Below are positions 8,021 to 18,140 of a stretch of 64,000 bases of DNA, one piece after another. Source of the stretch: Pseudomonas pergaminensis. Lineage in GTDB: Bacteria > Pseudomonadota > Gammaproteobacteria > Pseudomonadales > Pseudomonadaceae. Each line of letters opens with the position of its first letter. The stretch's first letter is position 1. The translations under genes were made by a program, and so were the position numbers. Under the pieces are notes generated by a model. That model ran no database searches, was not told the DNA's origin, and worked only from the letters and a program-made list of their open reading frames with translations. The stretch spans positions 6,170,501-6,234,500 of the forward strand of contig NZ_CP078013.2 of assembly GCF_024112395.2 (NCBI RefSeq), given 5' to 3'.

Positions 8021-8137
8021 CTCCTAAACAGTGAGTGAGGAGCGCCACCGCTCGCTTGCACGCGAATGAGGGTGGCGACCGTGCGCAGGTGTGCAAGACC
8101 GGGCCTGTTTAGGACACCCAGCAGGTCCGAAGACCTC
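8021..8137 (-). promoter_or_regulatory. Structured leader of the DUF6124 gene with SD-complementary repeat
   Basis: In the minus-strand transcript, UCCUAAACAG (8114 to 8105) is perfectly complementary to CUGUUUAGGA (8031 to 8022), which contains the ribosome-binding AGGAG. Between them lie nested stems: CGCCACC/GGTGGCG (8043-8049 with 8071-8077) and TCGC/GCGA (8052-8055 with 8062-8065). Just upstream is an AGGTC-TTCG-GACCT hairpin with a UUCG tetraloop (8123-8136). The layout suggests a leader that can hide the ribosome-binding site. Confidence 0.5.
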
Positions 8138-8176
8138 CTGCGCGCAGCCGCCATAAAGCAGCGAGCACAATTCAGT

Positions 8177-8262
8177 GTGGGAGCGGGCTTGCTCGCGAAA
8201 GCGGTGGGTCAGCCAGCTATCAGTGACTGACCCACCGCTTTCGCGAGCAAGCCCGCTCCCAT
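8177..8262. repeat. REPIN, GTGGGAGCGGGCTTGCTCGCGAA family
   Basis: Inverted arms GTGGGAGCGGGCTTGCTCGC and its complement enclose an inner palindrome GCGGTGGGTCAG / CTGACCCACCGC. The right outer end reads CTCCCAT, a single change. It lies between the DUF6124 leader and the end of chpC. Confidence 0.92.
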
Positions 8263-8298
8263 ATTTGGAACTTCATAGGGATTTGAATAGGTGGGCAA

Positions 8299-8754
8299 TC
8301 AAGCCAAGCCGGATTCAACCAAGAGCGCTTCGATGCCCATAAGGTCCGGCACCTTCGCCACATGCTCGCCCACCTGCACCGCCGCCAGCTCCAGCGGGCA
8401 CAGCGGCACGTCCACGTAGCTCAATTCACTATCAAGCTTGTACGACCGTGGAATGCCCTGGATCACCAGCGCAATAAACTTCAGCGTCGGCCGCCCGCCC
8501 AACGCGTTCAACACCACTATCCGCGAGCGTTCGCCGGTCACGCTGGCTTCACCGCACACCGCTTCAAAGCTGATCAGCGGGATTTGCCTGTCGCGCCAGG
8601 TCACTTGCCGCAAATACCACGGCGGTGCATCGCTGGCCGGTTCGCCGCGCTGGAAGTCGATCAGTTCGGCGATGGCGACATTGGGCAGCACCAGGTGGCG
8701 GTCGGCCAGGGGCAGCAGCAGGCCGGTGAGTTGGCTGGTGCGGTGGTCAAGCAT
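8299..8754 (-). CDS. chpC: CheW-like protein of the Pil-Chp system (ChpC)
   Basis: 151 residues, CheW domain over nearly the whole length (LTGLLLPLADRHLVLPNVAI at the N-terminus; VVLNALGGRPTLKFIALVIQ in the middle). In P. aeruginosa ChpC is the second CheW-type adaptor of the twitching-motility chemosensory array. The start MLDHRTSQLTG at 8754 overlaps the end of chpA by eight bases; the longer frame upstream is out-of-frame chpA. It is the last gene of the pil-chp cluster here. Because chpB is absent, chpC follows chpA directly. Confidence 0.85.
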   Translation of the reverse strand: MLDHRTSQLTGLLLPLADRHLVLPNVAIAELIDFQRGEPASDAPPWYLRQVTWRDRQIPLISFEAVCGEASVTGERSRIVVLNALGGRPTLKFIALVIQGIPRSYKLDSELSYVDVPLCPLELAAVQVGEHVAKVPDLMGIEALLVESGLA

Positions 8755-11700
8755 GGGACTTGCTCCAGTAGGCGATGCTTTCGAGCAGCACCGATTCCTG
8801 GTACGGCTTGCCGAGGTAGTCATTCACGCCGATGGCCATGGCGCGGTCGCGGTGTTTCTGGCCGGTGCGCGAGGTGATCATGATGATCGGCAGGCGCATG
8901 AGCCGGGGGTCGTTGCGCACTTGGGTGGCGACTTCGAAGCCGTCCATGCGCGGCATTTCGATGTCGAGCAACATCAGGTCCGGGCTGTGCTCTTCCAGCA
9001 CGGCGAGGGCGTCGATGCCGTCTTTGGCGGTGAGCACGTTCATGCCGTTGCGCTCCAACAGGCGGCTGGTGACTTTGCGCACCGTGACGGAGTCGTCCAC
9101 CACCAGCACCAGCAACGGGCGCTTTTTCAACGGGTCGTTGAGGATCAGTGGCGCGTCGACCGACTGGGCCGGCAAGGCCGGCTGGCGTGCGCGAATATGC
9201 GCGAGCAAATCGATGATCAGCACCACGCGACCGTCGCCCAGAATCGTCGCGCCCGACAGGCCCTGCACGCCGGCAAACTGCGGCCCCAGGCCCTTGACCA
9301 CGATTTCCCGCGTGCCGGCCATGGCGTCCACATGGATCGCCACGCGCCGCTCGTTGCACTGCACCAAGAGCACCGGCACCGGCTGGTACTGGCCCAGCAG
9401 TTTCGGACGGCTGACGGTGTGCAGCAGGTCGCCCAGGTAGAACAGCTCGTAACGCTGGCCGGCATATTCATAACTCGGCGGATCCTGCTGATAGTGCCCC
9501 GCCAGCTCATGGGGCAGCACCCGCACCAGGCCTTCGATGGTGTTGAGCGGAATCGCGTACTGGTCATCCGCACATTGCACCATCAGCGCGCGGTTGACCG
9601 ACACGGTGAACGGCAAGCGAATACGGAAATGCACACCCTCGCCCGGCGTCGAGTCAATGACCATCGAGCCGCCAAGCTGACGCACTTCCTCATGCACCAC
9701 GTCCATGCCCACGCCGCGCCCGGAAATCTGCGTGATCTTTTCCGCCGTGGAGAAGCCCGGCTGTAGGATGAACTGCAACACGTCGCGGTCGCTGATCTCT
9801 TGATGCGGGGCGAGCAAGCCACGCTTGATCGCCTTGCGCCGCACGGCCTCCAGCGGCACACCGGCGCCGTCGTCGCGCATGTCGAAAACGATGTCGCCGC
9901 CTTCGTGGGTCAAGTCCAGGGTGATGCGGCCTTTCTCGGGCTTGCCGGCCAGCAGCCGTGCATCGCGGGACTCCAGGCCGTGGTCGACGGCGTTGCGCAG
10001 CATGTGCTCCAGCGGCGCGGCCATGCGCTCCAGCACGTTGCGGTCCATCTCGCCCTCGGCGTTGCCGACGATGAATTCCACGTCCTTGCCCAGCTCACCC
10101 GCCACCTGGCGCACGATGCGCTTGAGGCGCGGCAGCATGCGCTCGAACGGCACCATGCGCGTGCGCATCAGGCCTTCCTGCAACTCGGTGTTGATGCGCG
10201 CCTGTTGCTGCAACAGGTCGTGGGCGTCTTCGTTGCGGCGCTCAAGGGTGTCCTTGAGGTCGAGCAGGTCAGAGGCGGATTCGGACAACGCGCGAGACAG
10301 TTGCTGCAACTGCGAATGACGGTCCATTTCCAGCGGGTCGAAGTCTTCATAGCCCAGGCGCTCGGCCTCGACTTGCTGGCGGCTGAGGATGCGGCCCTGG
10401 GTTTCGGTGTCGAGGCGACGCAGTTGATCGCGCATGCGCTCAATCGTAGTTTCCACTTCGGTCAGGGCGATGCGTGCGTCGTTGACTTGCTGTTCGATGC
10501 GGCCACGGAAGATCGAGGTTTCACCGGCCAGGTTGACCAGGTCGTCGAGTAGCTCGGCAGAGATCTTCACCATGTCGGCCATCGGATCGACGACGGCCTC
10601 CGCCTTGCCCGCCGGCAACGCTAATGGCGTCACGGGCTCATCGCTCGGGTGCACCAGGCTTTTGATGCGCTCGATGAGCTTGTCCACCGAGCCGACCGGC
10701 AAGCCGTCCGCCACCGCGTCGATCATCTGCGCCAGGCGATCATGGCAGCCTTGCAGCAACGCGAACAACTCCGGGGATGGCGCGAGCAATCCGGCAGACA
10801 GGCCTTCATAGAGAAATTCCAGCTCATGGGCCAGGTCGCCAATGGGCGCAATCTCGACCATGCGCGCGCCGCCCTTTAGGGTGTGCAAGTCGCGCAGCAG
10901 GGTTTCCACCTCCTGGCGATTGCCGGGCTCGGCCTGCCAACGCGACAGCGCCGCACTGGAACTGTCGAGAATGTCGGCAGCCTCTTCGAGGAAGATATCC
11001 AGCAACTCGGGGTCGGCGCCGGACGTTGGCGGCGCAGTAGCCGGTGCAGCAGGCGCAGTGGCTTGACGCAACACCCGGACCTTGGCGATCAGCTCGGCGC
11101 TGTCACTCAGGGGCTGGTGCTGCTGCAGTTCTTCCAGCTGCAACGCGAGCAGCTCATGGCAGGCCATCAGTACCAGGGACAGTTCGGCGGAGTAACTGTA
11201 GCGGCGGTCCACCAACCCTTCGTACAGGCATTCCAACTCATGGGCCAAGTCGCCAATCGGGCCGATTTCGGCCATGCGCGCACCGCCCTTGAGGGTGTGC
11301 AGATCGCGCTGCAATGATGACAACGGCGCGGCGTTGTCGGGCTCCAGCAACCAGCGCTTGAGCGATTGCCCGGCGCTGTCGAGGATGTCCACGGCCTCTT
11401 CGAGGAAGATCTCGACGATCTCGTCGTCCATCGCGGTGGCCTGATCCAACTGCTGTGTGGCGGCGCCCAGCTCGGAAATGCTCAGCACCCGGCTGCCGTC
11501 GCTTTTGATCAGGCCGGTGGCGGACGGGTCGAGGGCTTCATCCAGCAGTTCGCGCAGGGCGTCGACCCGTGCCGGCGCGGGGCTGACTTCCTGGCCAGCG
11601 GCCAGTTGGTCGAGCATGCTGATCAGTGCTTCATGGGCGTGTTCGGCCTCATGGAAAAACCGCTCGCTCACTGCCAGGCTGCTCTCCTCCACCGCGCCAT

Positions 11701-14566
11701 AGAGGTCGAGCAGGGCTTCGCAGAGTTCGTCGATGGCGTGCAGGTCGGCGACGTGCGCGCCTTCCCCCAGGGTGGTCAATTCGTCGAGCAGCGCGGTGAG
11801 CTCCTGGCGTTCGCCGGGATGCTGTTGCCAGCGGCGCAACAGGCTTTCGGCGTCGAGCAGAATGTCCATGCCCTGGGCCAGGAAGTTGGCGATCAGTTGC
11901 GGGTCGCGCTTGATGCGCAGGCCGGTGTTCGGGGCGTCGAGCAAGGCTTCAAGCTGGTCGTCCAGCAGGCTTTGGGTACGGTTGATCAGGTCCTGTGCGC
12001 CCCTGATGGGCGCCAGGGGGTCGCCATCCAGGTCACGCAGCCCGCGCTGGAACAGGCCCTCGGCTTCGAGCAGCAACTCCACTTCGTCCAGGTCGAGCGG
12101 CAGGCGATGGGCCTTGTACTCGCGGGTCAGGTGGTCGAGCGGGCGCGCCAGCTCGGCAATGGGCAGCACGCCAGCCATGTAGGCGCTGCCCTTGAGGGTG
12201 TGCAGGGCGCGTTGCAGTTCATCGCTGACTTGCAGCGGCACATGCTCGGCGGCCTGTTGCAGGAAGTGATTGAGGCTGTCCAGATGGCTTTGGGCTTCGT
12301 TGCGGAAGATCTCCAGGAGCATCGGGTCATGAGGCTCAACGGCCGCTACCTGTGTACCGCTGGCCAAAGCGTGGGCACGGGCTGCCAGGGCATCGACCTC
12401 ATCGCGCTGGCGCTGGTCGTCGGTGGCGAAGTCGGCGATCAGCTCCGGCAGCAGGGCCACCGCTTCATCCAGCACCTGTTGCACCTCGGGGCCCAGGGCC
12501 ACGCTGCGTTCCAGTACGCGGTTGAGCAGGTTTTCCACCGCCCAGGCCAGCTCGGCCAGGACCAGGGCGCGGACCATGCGGCCGCTACCCTTGAGGGTGT
12601 GGAAGGCACGGCGCATTTCGCCCTGAGCGGTTTTGTCCGCGCTGTTGGGCAGGTGCCGGTGCAGCACCTCTAGGACCTCGTCGGTCTCTTCGAGGAAGAC
12701 CTCGCGCAGTTCATCGTCGATGGGCTCTTCGTTGGCCGGTGGCGGCAGCAGGCTGCCAGGGCGCTGCAAGGCCGGCGGGTTTAGCCGCGACGTGGGGCTG
12801 GCCAGCGCATCGAACTGCGACTGGCTCGGCGCGACCTCCGCCGCCAATGCTCCATCCGGTGCAACCAGGGCTTGGCGCCAGGGTTTCTCGGCAGGCAGGT
12901 AACCCAGCGCCGCCAGGCCTTGGGTGGCCAGTTCCAGCACCCGTTCACCTGCGGCATCGGGGTCTTGGAGCATGCGTTCGAGGTAATACTCCAGGCTGCT
13001 AATCACGTCGGCGAAATGCGCCAGCTGCATCTCGGACGGCGGCGCGTCGCTGCCCATCAACTGTTCGTCGACGTAGTCCGTACAACCACGCATCAGGCTT
13101 GCCGCGCGGGGCAAAGGGATCATCGCCAGGGCGCCACGTACTTGGCTCAGCAGCTCCGGCAGGGACTCGAGCCGCTGGCGGTCCCAGTCGGCTTCAATAC
13201 AGTCGATCACCAGTTCTTTGGCTGGCTTGAGGCACTGGCAGGATTCGCGGATCACCAGTTGGTGGATCTGGGTCAGGTCGGTGGTGGGCAGGCGGCTGTC
13301 TTCGCGGCTTTCCGGCTCGACGGTGCCGACCATGCCCGCCAGTGTGGCCTCGACGTAGAGCAACGCGCCGGCGACGTCCATCAGCACCGCATCGTTCGGC
13401 TCGCGTTGGCCCTGGGCCAGGCTCAGCACCACGGCAAGCTGGTCGATGATGACTTTACGCGGCTGGCCGAAGCCAAGTACCGCCAGGGTGTCGGCGATCT
13501 GCCGCAGCGGTGCCAGCAGTGCATCAAGGTCGCGGGTGTGCTGACGGTCGCTGCGTACGAACAAGTCGAGACGCTCCTTGACCCGCACCAGTTCTTCACA
13601 CAACGCCCCCAGCACCGAGCCCATGGCGTTGCGGTCCGGTCCGGCCAGGCGTGCGCGTTCGGCATCGACCACCGCGCTGTCGGGCAAGGCTTCATCCAGG
13701 CCGTAGCGTTCCTTGAGGCTTTGCATGCGCGGCGTCGGCCGGGTGACCTTGGCCACATAGAACAGCAGGCTCTTAAGCAATTCATCCGGCGCCGGCTGGT
13801 TGATCCCGCCGATGCCCTGGGCCAGCAGGCGTTTGAGTTGCTTGTCACTGGCCTTGAGCAGGCTGCGCAGCGCCGGGCTGTTGGCGATCACGCCAGTCAG
13901 CATGCCTTCGACCAGCGCCGAGGTGACTTGCCACAACGGCAACAACGGTGCGCCCTGGCACAAGGCTTCGAGGCGCGCGAACACCCGCGCCATGTCTTCC
14001 AGGTTGCTGGGGCCATGGTCTTCGCGCAGCAGCCCGGCGAGCGCTTGTTGCAGCAGTTGGTGCCACTGGCGCAATTGCTCTTTCAGGTCGGGCGCCGCGC
14101 GTTGGGCCAGGACTTCATCGAGCAGCGGCGCAATCGCCAGCAGTTGGGGACTGAACAGGCTGGTCTCCGACAGCAGGCTTTCACCACGGGCACTGCGCAG
14201 GTCGTTGAGCAGCGGCAACACCACCAGCGGCAGGTCACGGCGGGCGCTGTGCACACGGTCCAGGTAGAGCGGCAATTGGTTGAGGGCCTGTTGCAGCAGA
14301 CGGATGCCTTCGTCGCGCTGGCTCACATGACCGGCTTGCAGGGCCAGGGCCAGTTCTTCGACTTCCTCGGCGAGCAGGGCCGCGCCGTAGAACTCGACCA
14401 TTTGCAACGCGCCATGCACTTGGTGGATAGCGCCCAGGCACTCGCTGATGGCATCGCTGTCGCCGGTTTCGACGTAGGCGTCCAGCGCCGAACGGGCCTG
14501 TTTCAGGGTTTCGGCAATGTCGCCCTTGACCCATTCGAGGGCCACGTAGTCGTGCCGATCAACCAT
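8747..14566 (-). CDS. chpA: Hybrid chemosensory histidine kinase ChpA (CheA type, multiple Hpt domains, receiver)
   Basis: 1939 residues. Four canonical phosphotransfer motifs HTLKG occur near residues 655, 787, 1088 and 1225; an N-terminal HQVHGA near residue 50 looks like a further Hpt-like motif. They are followed by a dimerisation helix, the kinase ATPase domain (NAVDHG near 1525), a CheW-like domain, and a C-terminal CheY-like receiver with LLDIEMP, Asp near 1867. ChpA phosphorylates PilG and PilH to control type IV pilus extension and retraction. The domain order matches the P. aeruginosa protein of similar very large size, which has more annotated phosphotransfer domains. A REPIN separates it from pilJ, where PAO1 has pilK. 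Confidence 0.95.
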   Translation of the reverse strand: MVDRHDYVALEWVKGDIAETLKQARSALDAYVETGDSDAISECLGAIHQVHGALQMVEFYGAALLAEEVEELALALQAGHVSQRDEGIRLLQQALNQLPLYLDRVHSARRDLPLVVLPLLNDLRSARGESLLSETSLFSPQLLAIAPLLDEVLAQRAAPDLKEQLRQWHQLLQQALAGLLREDHGPSNLEDMARVFARLEALCQGAPLLPLWQVTSALVEGMLTGVIANSPALRSLLKASDKQLKRLLAQGIGGINQPAPDELLKSLLFYVAKVTRPTPRMQSLKERYGLDEALPDSAVVDAERARLAGPDRNAMGSVLGALCEELVRVKERLDLFVRSDRQHTRDLDALLAPLRQIADTLAVLGFGQPRKVIIDQLAVVLSLAQGQREPNDAVLMDVAGALLYVEATLAGMVGTVEPESREDSRLPTTDLTQIHQLVIRESCQCLKPAKELVIDCIEADWDRQRLESLPELLSQVRGALAMIPLPRAASLMRGCTDYVDEQLMGSDAPPSEMQLAHFADVISSLEYYLERMLQDPDAAGERVLELATQGLAALGYLPAEKPWRQALVAPDGALAAEVAPSQSQFDALASPTSRLNPPALQRPGSLLPPPANEEPIDDELREVFLEETDEVLEVLHRHLPNSADKTAQGEMRRAFHTLKGSGRMVRALVLAELAWAVENLLNRVLERSVALGPEVQQVLDEAVALLPELIADFATDDQRQRDEVDALAARAHALASGTQVAAVEPHDPMLLEIFRNEAQSHLDSLNHFLQQAAEHVPLQVSDELQRALHTLKGSAYMAGVLPIAELARPLDHLTREYKAHRLPLDLDEVELLLEAEGLFQRGLRDLDGDPLAPIRGAQDLINRTQSLLDDQLEALLDAPNTGLRIKRDPQLIANFLAQGMDILLDAESLLRRWQQHPGERQELTALLDELTTLGEGAHVADLHAIDELCEALLDLYGAVEESSLAVSERFFHEAEHAHEALISMLDQLAAGQEVSPAPARVDALRELLDEALDPSATGLIKSDGSRVLSISELGAATQQLDQATAMDDEIVEIFLEEAVDILDSAGQSLKRWLLEPDNAAPLSSLQRDLHTLKGGARMAEIGPIGDLAHELECLYEGLVDRRYSYSAELSLVLMACHELLALQLEELQQHQPLSDSAELIAKVRVLRQATAPAAPATAPPTSGADPELLDIFLEEAADILDSSSAALSRWQAEPGNRQEVETLLRDLHTLKGGARMVEIAPIGDLAHELEFLYEGLSAGLLAPSPELFALLQGCHDRLAQMIDAVADGLPVGSVDKLIERIKSLVHPSDEPVTPLALPAGKAEAVVDPMADMVKISAELLDDLVNLAGETSIFRGRIEQQVNDARIALTEVETTIERMRDQLRRLDTETQGRILSRQQVEAERLGYEDFDPLEMDRHSQLQQLSRALSESASDLLDLKDTLERRNEDAHDLLQQQARINTELQEGLMRTRMVPFERMLPRLKRIVRQVAGELGKDVEFIVGNAEGEMDRNVLERMAAPLEHMLRNAVDHGLESRDARLLAGKPEKGRITLDLTHEGGDIVFDMRDDGAGVPLEAVRRKAIKRGLLAPHQEISDRDVLQFILQPGFSTAEKITQISGRGVGMDVVHEEVRQLGGSMVIDSTPGEGVHFRIRLPFTVSVNRALMVQCADDQYAIPLNTIEGLVRVLPHELAGHYQQDPPSYEYAGQRYELFYLGDLLHTVSRPKLLGQYQPVPVLLVQCNERRVAIHVDAMAGTREIVVKGLGPQFAGVQGLSGATILGDGRVVLIIDLLAHIRARQPALPAQSVDAPLILNDPLKKRPLLVLVVDDSVTVRKVTSRLLERNGMNVLTAKDGIDALAVLEEHSPDLMLLDIEMPRMDGFEVATQVRNDPRLMRLPIIMITSRTGQKHRDRAMAIGVNDYLGKPYQESVLLESIAYWSKSHA

Positions 14567-14633
14567 AACTGCTCCGCTTAGAATTCATGGGTTGCTGATG
14601 TTGCAGATATACCAAAACCAATGGATATCTAAT

Positions 14634-14721
14634 GTGGGAGCGGGCTTGCTCGCGAATGCGGTGGGTCAGTTAATAGAGTAGGTGACTGATACACCGCATT
14701 CGCGAGCAAGCCCGCTCCCAC
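14634..14721. repeat. REPIN, GTGGGAGCGGGCTTGCTCGCGAA family
   Basis: Inverted arms enclosing ATGCGGTGGGTCAG...GCAT. It sits between pilJ and chpA, the place occupied by pilK in P. aeruginosa. Confidence 0.92.
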
Positions 14722-14735
14722 ATTTGGATAGCATT

Positions 14736-16787
14736 TCAATCTTCCGGCTGCTTGGCAGGTGGAAGTGTGAAACCCGACACCGACCGGCGCAGTTGGCTGG
14801 CCATTTTTGCCAGGTTGCCGATGCTTTCGGCGGTGGCCGTGGAGCCCGACGAGGTCTGGGTGGTGATCTGTTGGATCACGTTCATGGTCAGCGATATCTG
14901 CCCGGCCGATGAAGTCTGTTGCTGCGCTGCGTTGGAGATGCTCTGGATCAGCGCCGCCAGGGTCTTCGACACGCCTTCGATCTCTTCCAACGCCACCCCG
15001 GCGTCCTGGGCCAGCCGCGCGCCGCGCACCACTTCGGTGGTGGTCTGCTCCATGGAGATGACCGCTTCGTTGGTGTCGGCCTGGATCGCCCGCACCAGCG
15101 TTTCGATCTGCCGGGTGGCCGCAGACGAACGTTCGGCCAGACGCTGCACTTCATCGGCCACCACCGCAAAGCCGCGTCCGGCGTCACCGGCCATGCTCGC
15201 CTGGATCGCGGCGTTGAGGGCGAGGATGTTGGTCTGGTCGGCAATGTCGTCGATCAGGCTGACGATATCGCCGATCTCCTGGGACGACTCACCCAGGCGC
15301 TTGATGCGCTTGGCAGTGTCCTGGATCTGCTCGCGAATGTTGTCCATGCCGTGGATGGTGTTATGCACCACCTCGTTGCCCTTGTTGGCGATTTCCACCG
15401 AGCGCTCTGCCACCGCCGAGGACTCGGCAGCGTTGGCCGAAACCTGGTCGATGGACTGGGCCATCTGGTTGATCGCCGTGGAGGCTTCGGCAATCTGCTG
15501 GGCCTGGTGCTCCGACGCTTGGGCCAGGTGCATGGCGGTGGCCTGGGTGTCCTGCACGGCGCCGGCGACTTGCCCGGCGGTGAGGTTGATGGTGGCGACC
15601 AGGTCGCGCAACTGGTCGACGGAATAGTTGATGGAGTCGGCGATGGTGCCGGTGAAGTCTTCGGTCACCGAGGCCGTCACGGTGAGGTCGCCGTCGGCCA
15701 GGTCTTCGATTTCATCCAGCAGGCGCATGATCGCATTCTGGTTGCGCTCGTTCTTCTCGGCGGTCTCGTGCAGTTGGCGGTTGGTCTCGCGCACCATCAC
15801 CAGGCCGATCAGGATGATCGAGGTCAGCGCCAGCAAGCCCAGCACATAGCCGCCGATGGTGTCGAAGCTTCGCCCGCTGGCCAGGTTTTCGAACCCGGTG
15901 GCCAGGTGCGAGGCTTCATCGAGCAGGGTTTGCGACAGGTTGAAGATATTGCTCGCCGAGGCGCGCACCTGGAACAACTGTGGCGAGGTCTCGAGGATCT
16001 CGTCCACGGAGCCGGAGACAAACTCGAACAGCTCGGCGATTTCCGCCAAACGCGCGCGGGCGTCGCGGTCTTCGACCTGGGTGATGCGCAGGCCGGGGTT
16101 GCCCTGGAGCATGCCGTTGAGCACCTGGCCGAAGCGGTTGGCGTCACGGCCAAAGGCATCGGCGGCCTGCACGGCGGTTTCGTCGCCGGCGAGTACGGTG
16201 TTCACCGCGCCAAGGATACGTTCGGCCAACAGTGACTGACGCTGGGCCAGCGCCACCTGGCTGGCCGGAGCGCCGCGCTGCAGGAGGATGTCGACGACCT
16301 TTTCCGATTCCATCTGCAACTGCGGCACGGTTTCGGCCAACGTCGCGGCGACCTGATGCAAGGACAGCACGGTCTGTTCGCTGGCGAGGATCGCGTCGGT
16401 ATTTTTCAGCAGCGCTTCCCAGTCGGTCTGCACCGCGCGCATTTCGGCGCGCACCGCGTTGGGTGCGGCAGGCAGGCCGGTTTCCGGGTCACCTTTTTTC
16501 AGGTAGCCCCAACGCTGGGCGAAATCGTTGCGCGCATCGCCCAGCAGCTTGAACGCCGCAGCCTTGCCGGCGGCGGCTTCGGTGGCGTTCTTGGCGATAC
16601 GCTGGGACAGCACGCGCAGCTCACCGGCGTGACCGATGTACTGTTTGTCATAGGTGGACTGGGTGTTGAGGTACGCAAAGTTGGCGAACAGCAACATGAT
16701 GAACACGATGAGTGCGATGAACAGCACGATGATCTGCGAGCGGCTGCGTGAGCCGGCCTGGGGTTTTGGCGGGGTAACGGTGGTCAT
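14736..16787 (-). CDS. pilJ: Methyl-accepting chemotaxis protein PilJ
   Basis: 683 residues from ATG 16787. An N-terminal membrane segment ([19 protein letters not shown]) is followed by tandem PilJ-type periplasmic helical domains, a second membrane segment ([19 protein letters not shown], about residue 330), a HAMP-like linker, and a long MCP signalling coiled coil with the conserved hairpin tip near [20 protein letters not shown]. PilJ is the receptor of the Pil-Chp array and couples through PilI and ChpC to ChpA. Its start overlaps the pilI stop as ATGA. Confidence 0.95.
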   Translation of the reverse strand: MTTVTPPKPQAGSRSRSQIIVLFIALIVFIMLLFANFAYLNTQSTYDKQYIGHAGELRVLSQRIAKNATEAAAGKAAAFKLLGDARNDFAQRWGYLKKGDPETGLPAAPNAVRAEMRAVQTDWEALLKNTDAILASEQTVLSLHQVAATLAETVPQLQMESEKVVDILLQRGAPASQVALAQRQSLLAERILGAVNTVLAGDETAVQAADAFGRDANRFGQVLNGMLQGNPGLRITQVEDRDARARLAEIAELFEFVSGSVDEILETSPQLFQVRASASNIFNLSQTLLDEASHLATGFENLASGRSFDTIGGYVLGLLALTSIILIGLVMVRETNRQLHETAEKNERNQNAIMRLLDEIEDLADGDLTVTASVTEDFTGTIADSINYSVDQLRDLVATINLTAGQVAGAVQDTQATAMHLAQASEHQAQQIAEASTAINQMAQSIDQVSANAAESSAVAERSVEIANKGNEVVHNTIHGMDNIREQIQDTAKRIKRLGESSQEIGDIVSLIDDIADQTNILALNAAIQASMAGDAGRGFAVVADEVQRLAERSSAATRQIETLVRAIQADTNEAVISMEQTTTEVVRGARLAQDAGVALEEIEGVSKTLAALIQSISNAAQQQTSSAGQISLTMNVIQQITTQTSSGSTATAESIGNLAKMASQLRRSVSGFTLPPAKQPED

Positions 16788-17308
16788 GCGGCAACATCCA
16801 TGAAGCCTGGGGCCTGGGCCAGGGCGAAGGGGCTGAAGACCTGCCATTGCTGGTCGCTGTCGAACTGGCCCTGGATAAACGGCGCACCGGGCGCGGCGCT
16901 CGCCAGCAGTGCGTCTTGTGCGAAATGCTGCATTCCCACCACCTCATCGACCAGCAGCCCGACAAACAAGTCGTTGAATTCCACCACCAATACACGCCGC
17001 TGCTTACGCGCCTTGGACAGTTCCAGGCCGAGAAACCCGCCGAGGTCCATCACCGGCAGCAAACGCCCACGCAGGTTGGCCACGCCCTTGACCCACGGTT
17101 TGACCCCGGGCATCAAGGTGCAGCGCGGCTCATGCAGGACTTCGGCGACTTCGCCCATGGGCGCCACATACCAGTGCTGGCCCAGGCGAAAGCCAATCCC
17201 GCTCCAGCGTTGCAGGCGGGTTTCCTGGGATGGCAGGTCAGCGGCCAGCAGGCGGCAGCGCCGATCGATGTCCAGCAGCAACTCGAAGGCGGTTTGCGAC
17301 TCGGTCAT
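16784..17308 (-). CDS. pilI: CheW-like chemotaxis adaptor PilI
   Basis: 174 residues with a CheW domain from about residue 30 ([19 protein letters not shown]) to the end. [20 protein letters not shown] is the conserved CheW core. It bridges PilJ and ChpA. It follows pilH by a short gap and overlaps pilJ by four bases. Confidence 0.93.
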   Translation of the reverse strand: MTESQTAFELLLDIDRRCRLLAADLPSQETRLQRWSGIGFRLGQHWYVAPMGEVAEVLHEPRCTLMPGVKPWVKGVANLRGRLLPVMDLGGFLGLELSKARKQRRVLVVEFNDLFVGLLVDEVVGMQHFAQDALLASAAPGAPFIQGQFDSDQQWQVFSPFALAQAPGFMDVAA

Positions 17309-17320
17309 GATGGCGAACCG

Positions 17321-17686
17321 TCAGCCGGCCAGCACCTTGTTCAGGGTGGCGATCAGCGTTTCTTCGTCCACCGGCTTGGTCAGGTAATCCTTGGCGCCCT
17401 GGCGCGCGCCCCAGATCTTGTCGGTTTCCTGGTCTTTGGTGGTGATGATGATGATCGGGATGCCGTTGGTTTCGGGCTCTTTGGACAGCTGGCGCGTGGC
17501 CTGGAAGCCATTGAGGCCCGGCATCACGATGTCCATCAACACGGCATCGGGTTTTTCCTGGCGGGCCAGGGCCACGCCGTCCGCGCCGTTTTCGGCCTTG
17601 AGGACCTGGTGGCCATGCTTTTCCAGCATGCCGGTCAGTTTGTACATTTCGGTCGGCGAATCGTCGACGATCAGAACACGTGCCAT
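17321..17686 (-). CDS. pilH: Twitching motility response regulator PilH
   Basis: 121-residue single-domain receiver. The acidic pocket is Asp8-Asp9, the phospho-acceptor is Asp52 (VLMDIVMP), and the conserved Lys lies in DYLTKPVDE. In P. aeruginosa PilH opposes PilG by acting on pilus retraction and phosphate flow. The ATG at 17686 gives the typical MARVLIVDDSPTEMYK start; a GTG four codons earlier is less likely. Confidence 0.94.
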   Translation of the reverse strand: MARVLIVDDSPTEMYKLTGMLEKHGHQVLKAENGADGVALARQEKPDAVLMDIVMPGLNGFQATRQLSKEPETNGIPIIIITTKDQETDKIWGARQGAKDYLTKPVDEETLIATLNKVLAG

Positions 17687-17732
17687 GGTTTTCCCCACTA
17701 CATAGGTGGACGCCAGCCCTTGTGAGGCGGTG

Positions 17733-18140
17733 TCAGTGTGCTTGTTCTACTGCGGCGAACCCCGGCACGTAGGCCTTGATCGCGCCCAGCAGTTCTTCCT
17801 TGCTGAAAGGCTTGGTCAAAAACTGATCGACACCGACGATGCGCCCCTTGGCCTTGTCGAACAGGCCATCCTTTGACGACAGCATGATCACCGGGATCGA
17901 CTTGAACGCCGGGTTGTTCTTCACCAGCGCGCAGGTCTGATAGCCATCCAGGCGCGGCATCATGATGTCGACAAAAATAATGTGCGGGTGATGATCAACA
18001 ATCCGGGCCAGGGCATCGAAACCGTCGATGGCCGTGATGACATCGCACCCCACATTCTTCAACAAGGTTTCAGCGGTGCGGCGGATCGTCTTCGAATCGT
18101 CGATCACCATCACTCTCAAGGCGTTGGAATGCTGTTCCAT
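17733..18140 (-). CDS. pilG: Twitching motility response regulator PilG
   Basis: 135 residues, CheY-like. Asp14-Asp15, the phospho-acceptor Asp58 (IIFVDIMMP) and the Lys of FLTKPFSKEE are present. PilG is the output of ChpA that stimulates pilus extension and, in P. aeruginosa, cAMP signalling. It is the first gene of the pil-chp cluster and is divergent from gshB, with a shared 239-base gap. Confidence 0.94.
   Translation of the reverse strand: MEQHSNALRVMVIDDSKTIRRTAETLLKNVGCDVITAIDGFDALARIVDHHPHIIFVDIMMPRLDGYQTCALVKNNPAFKSIPVIMLSSKDGLFDKAKGRIVGVDQFLTKPFSKEELLGAIKAYVPGFAAVEQAH

Noticed and set aside
14919..16235. Long plus-strand frame opposite pilJ
   Set aside because: Antisense of a well-supported receptor gene; composition is a codon-bias artefact.
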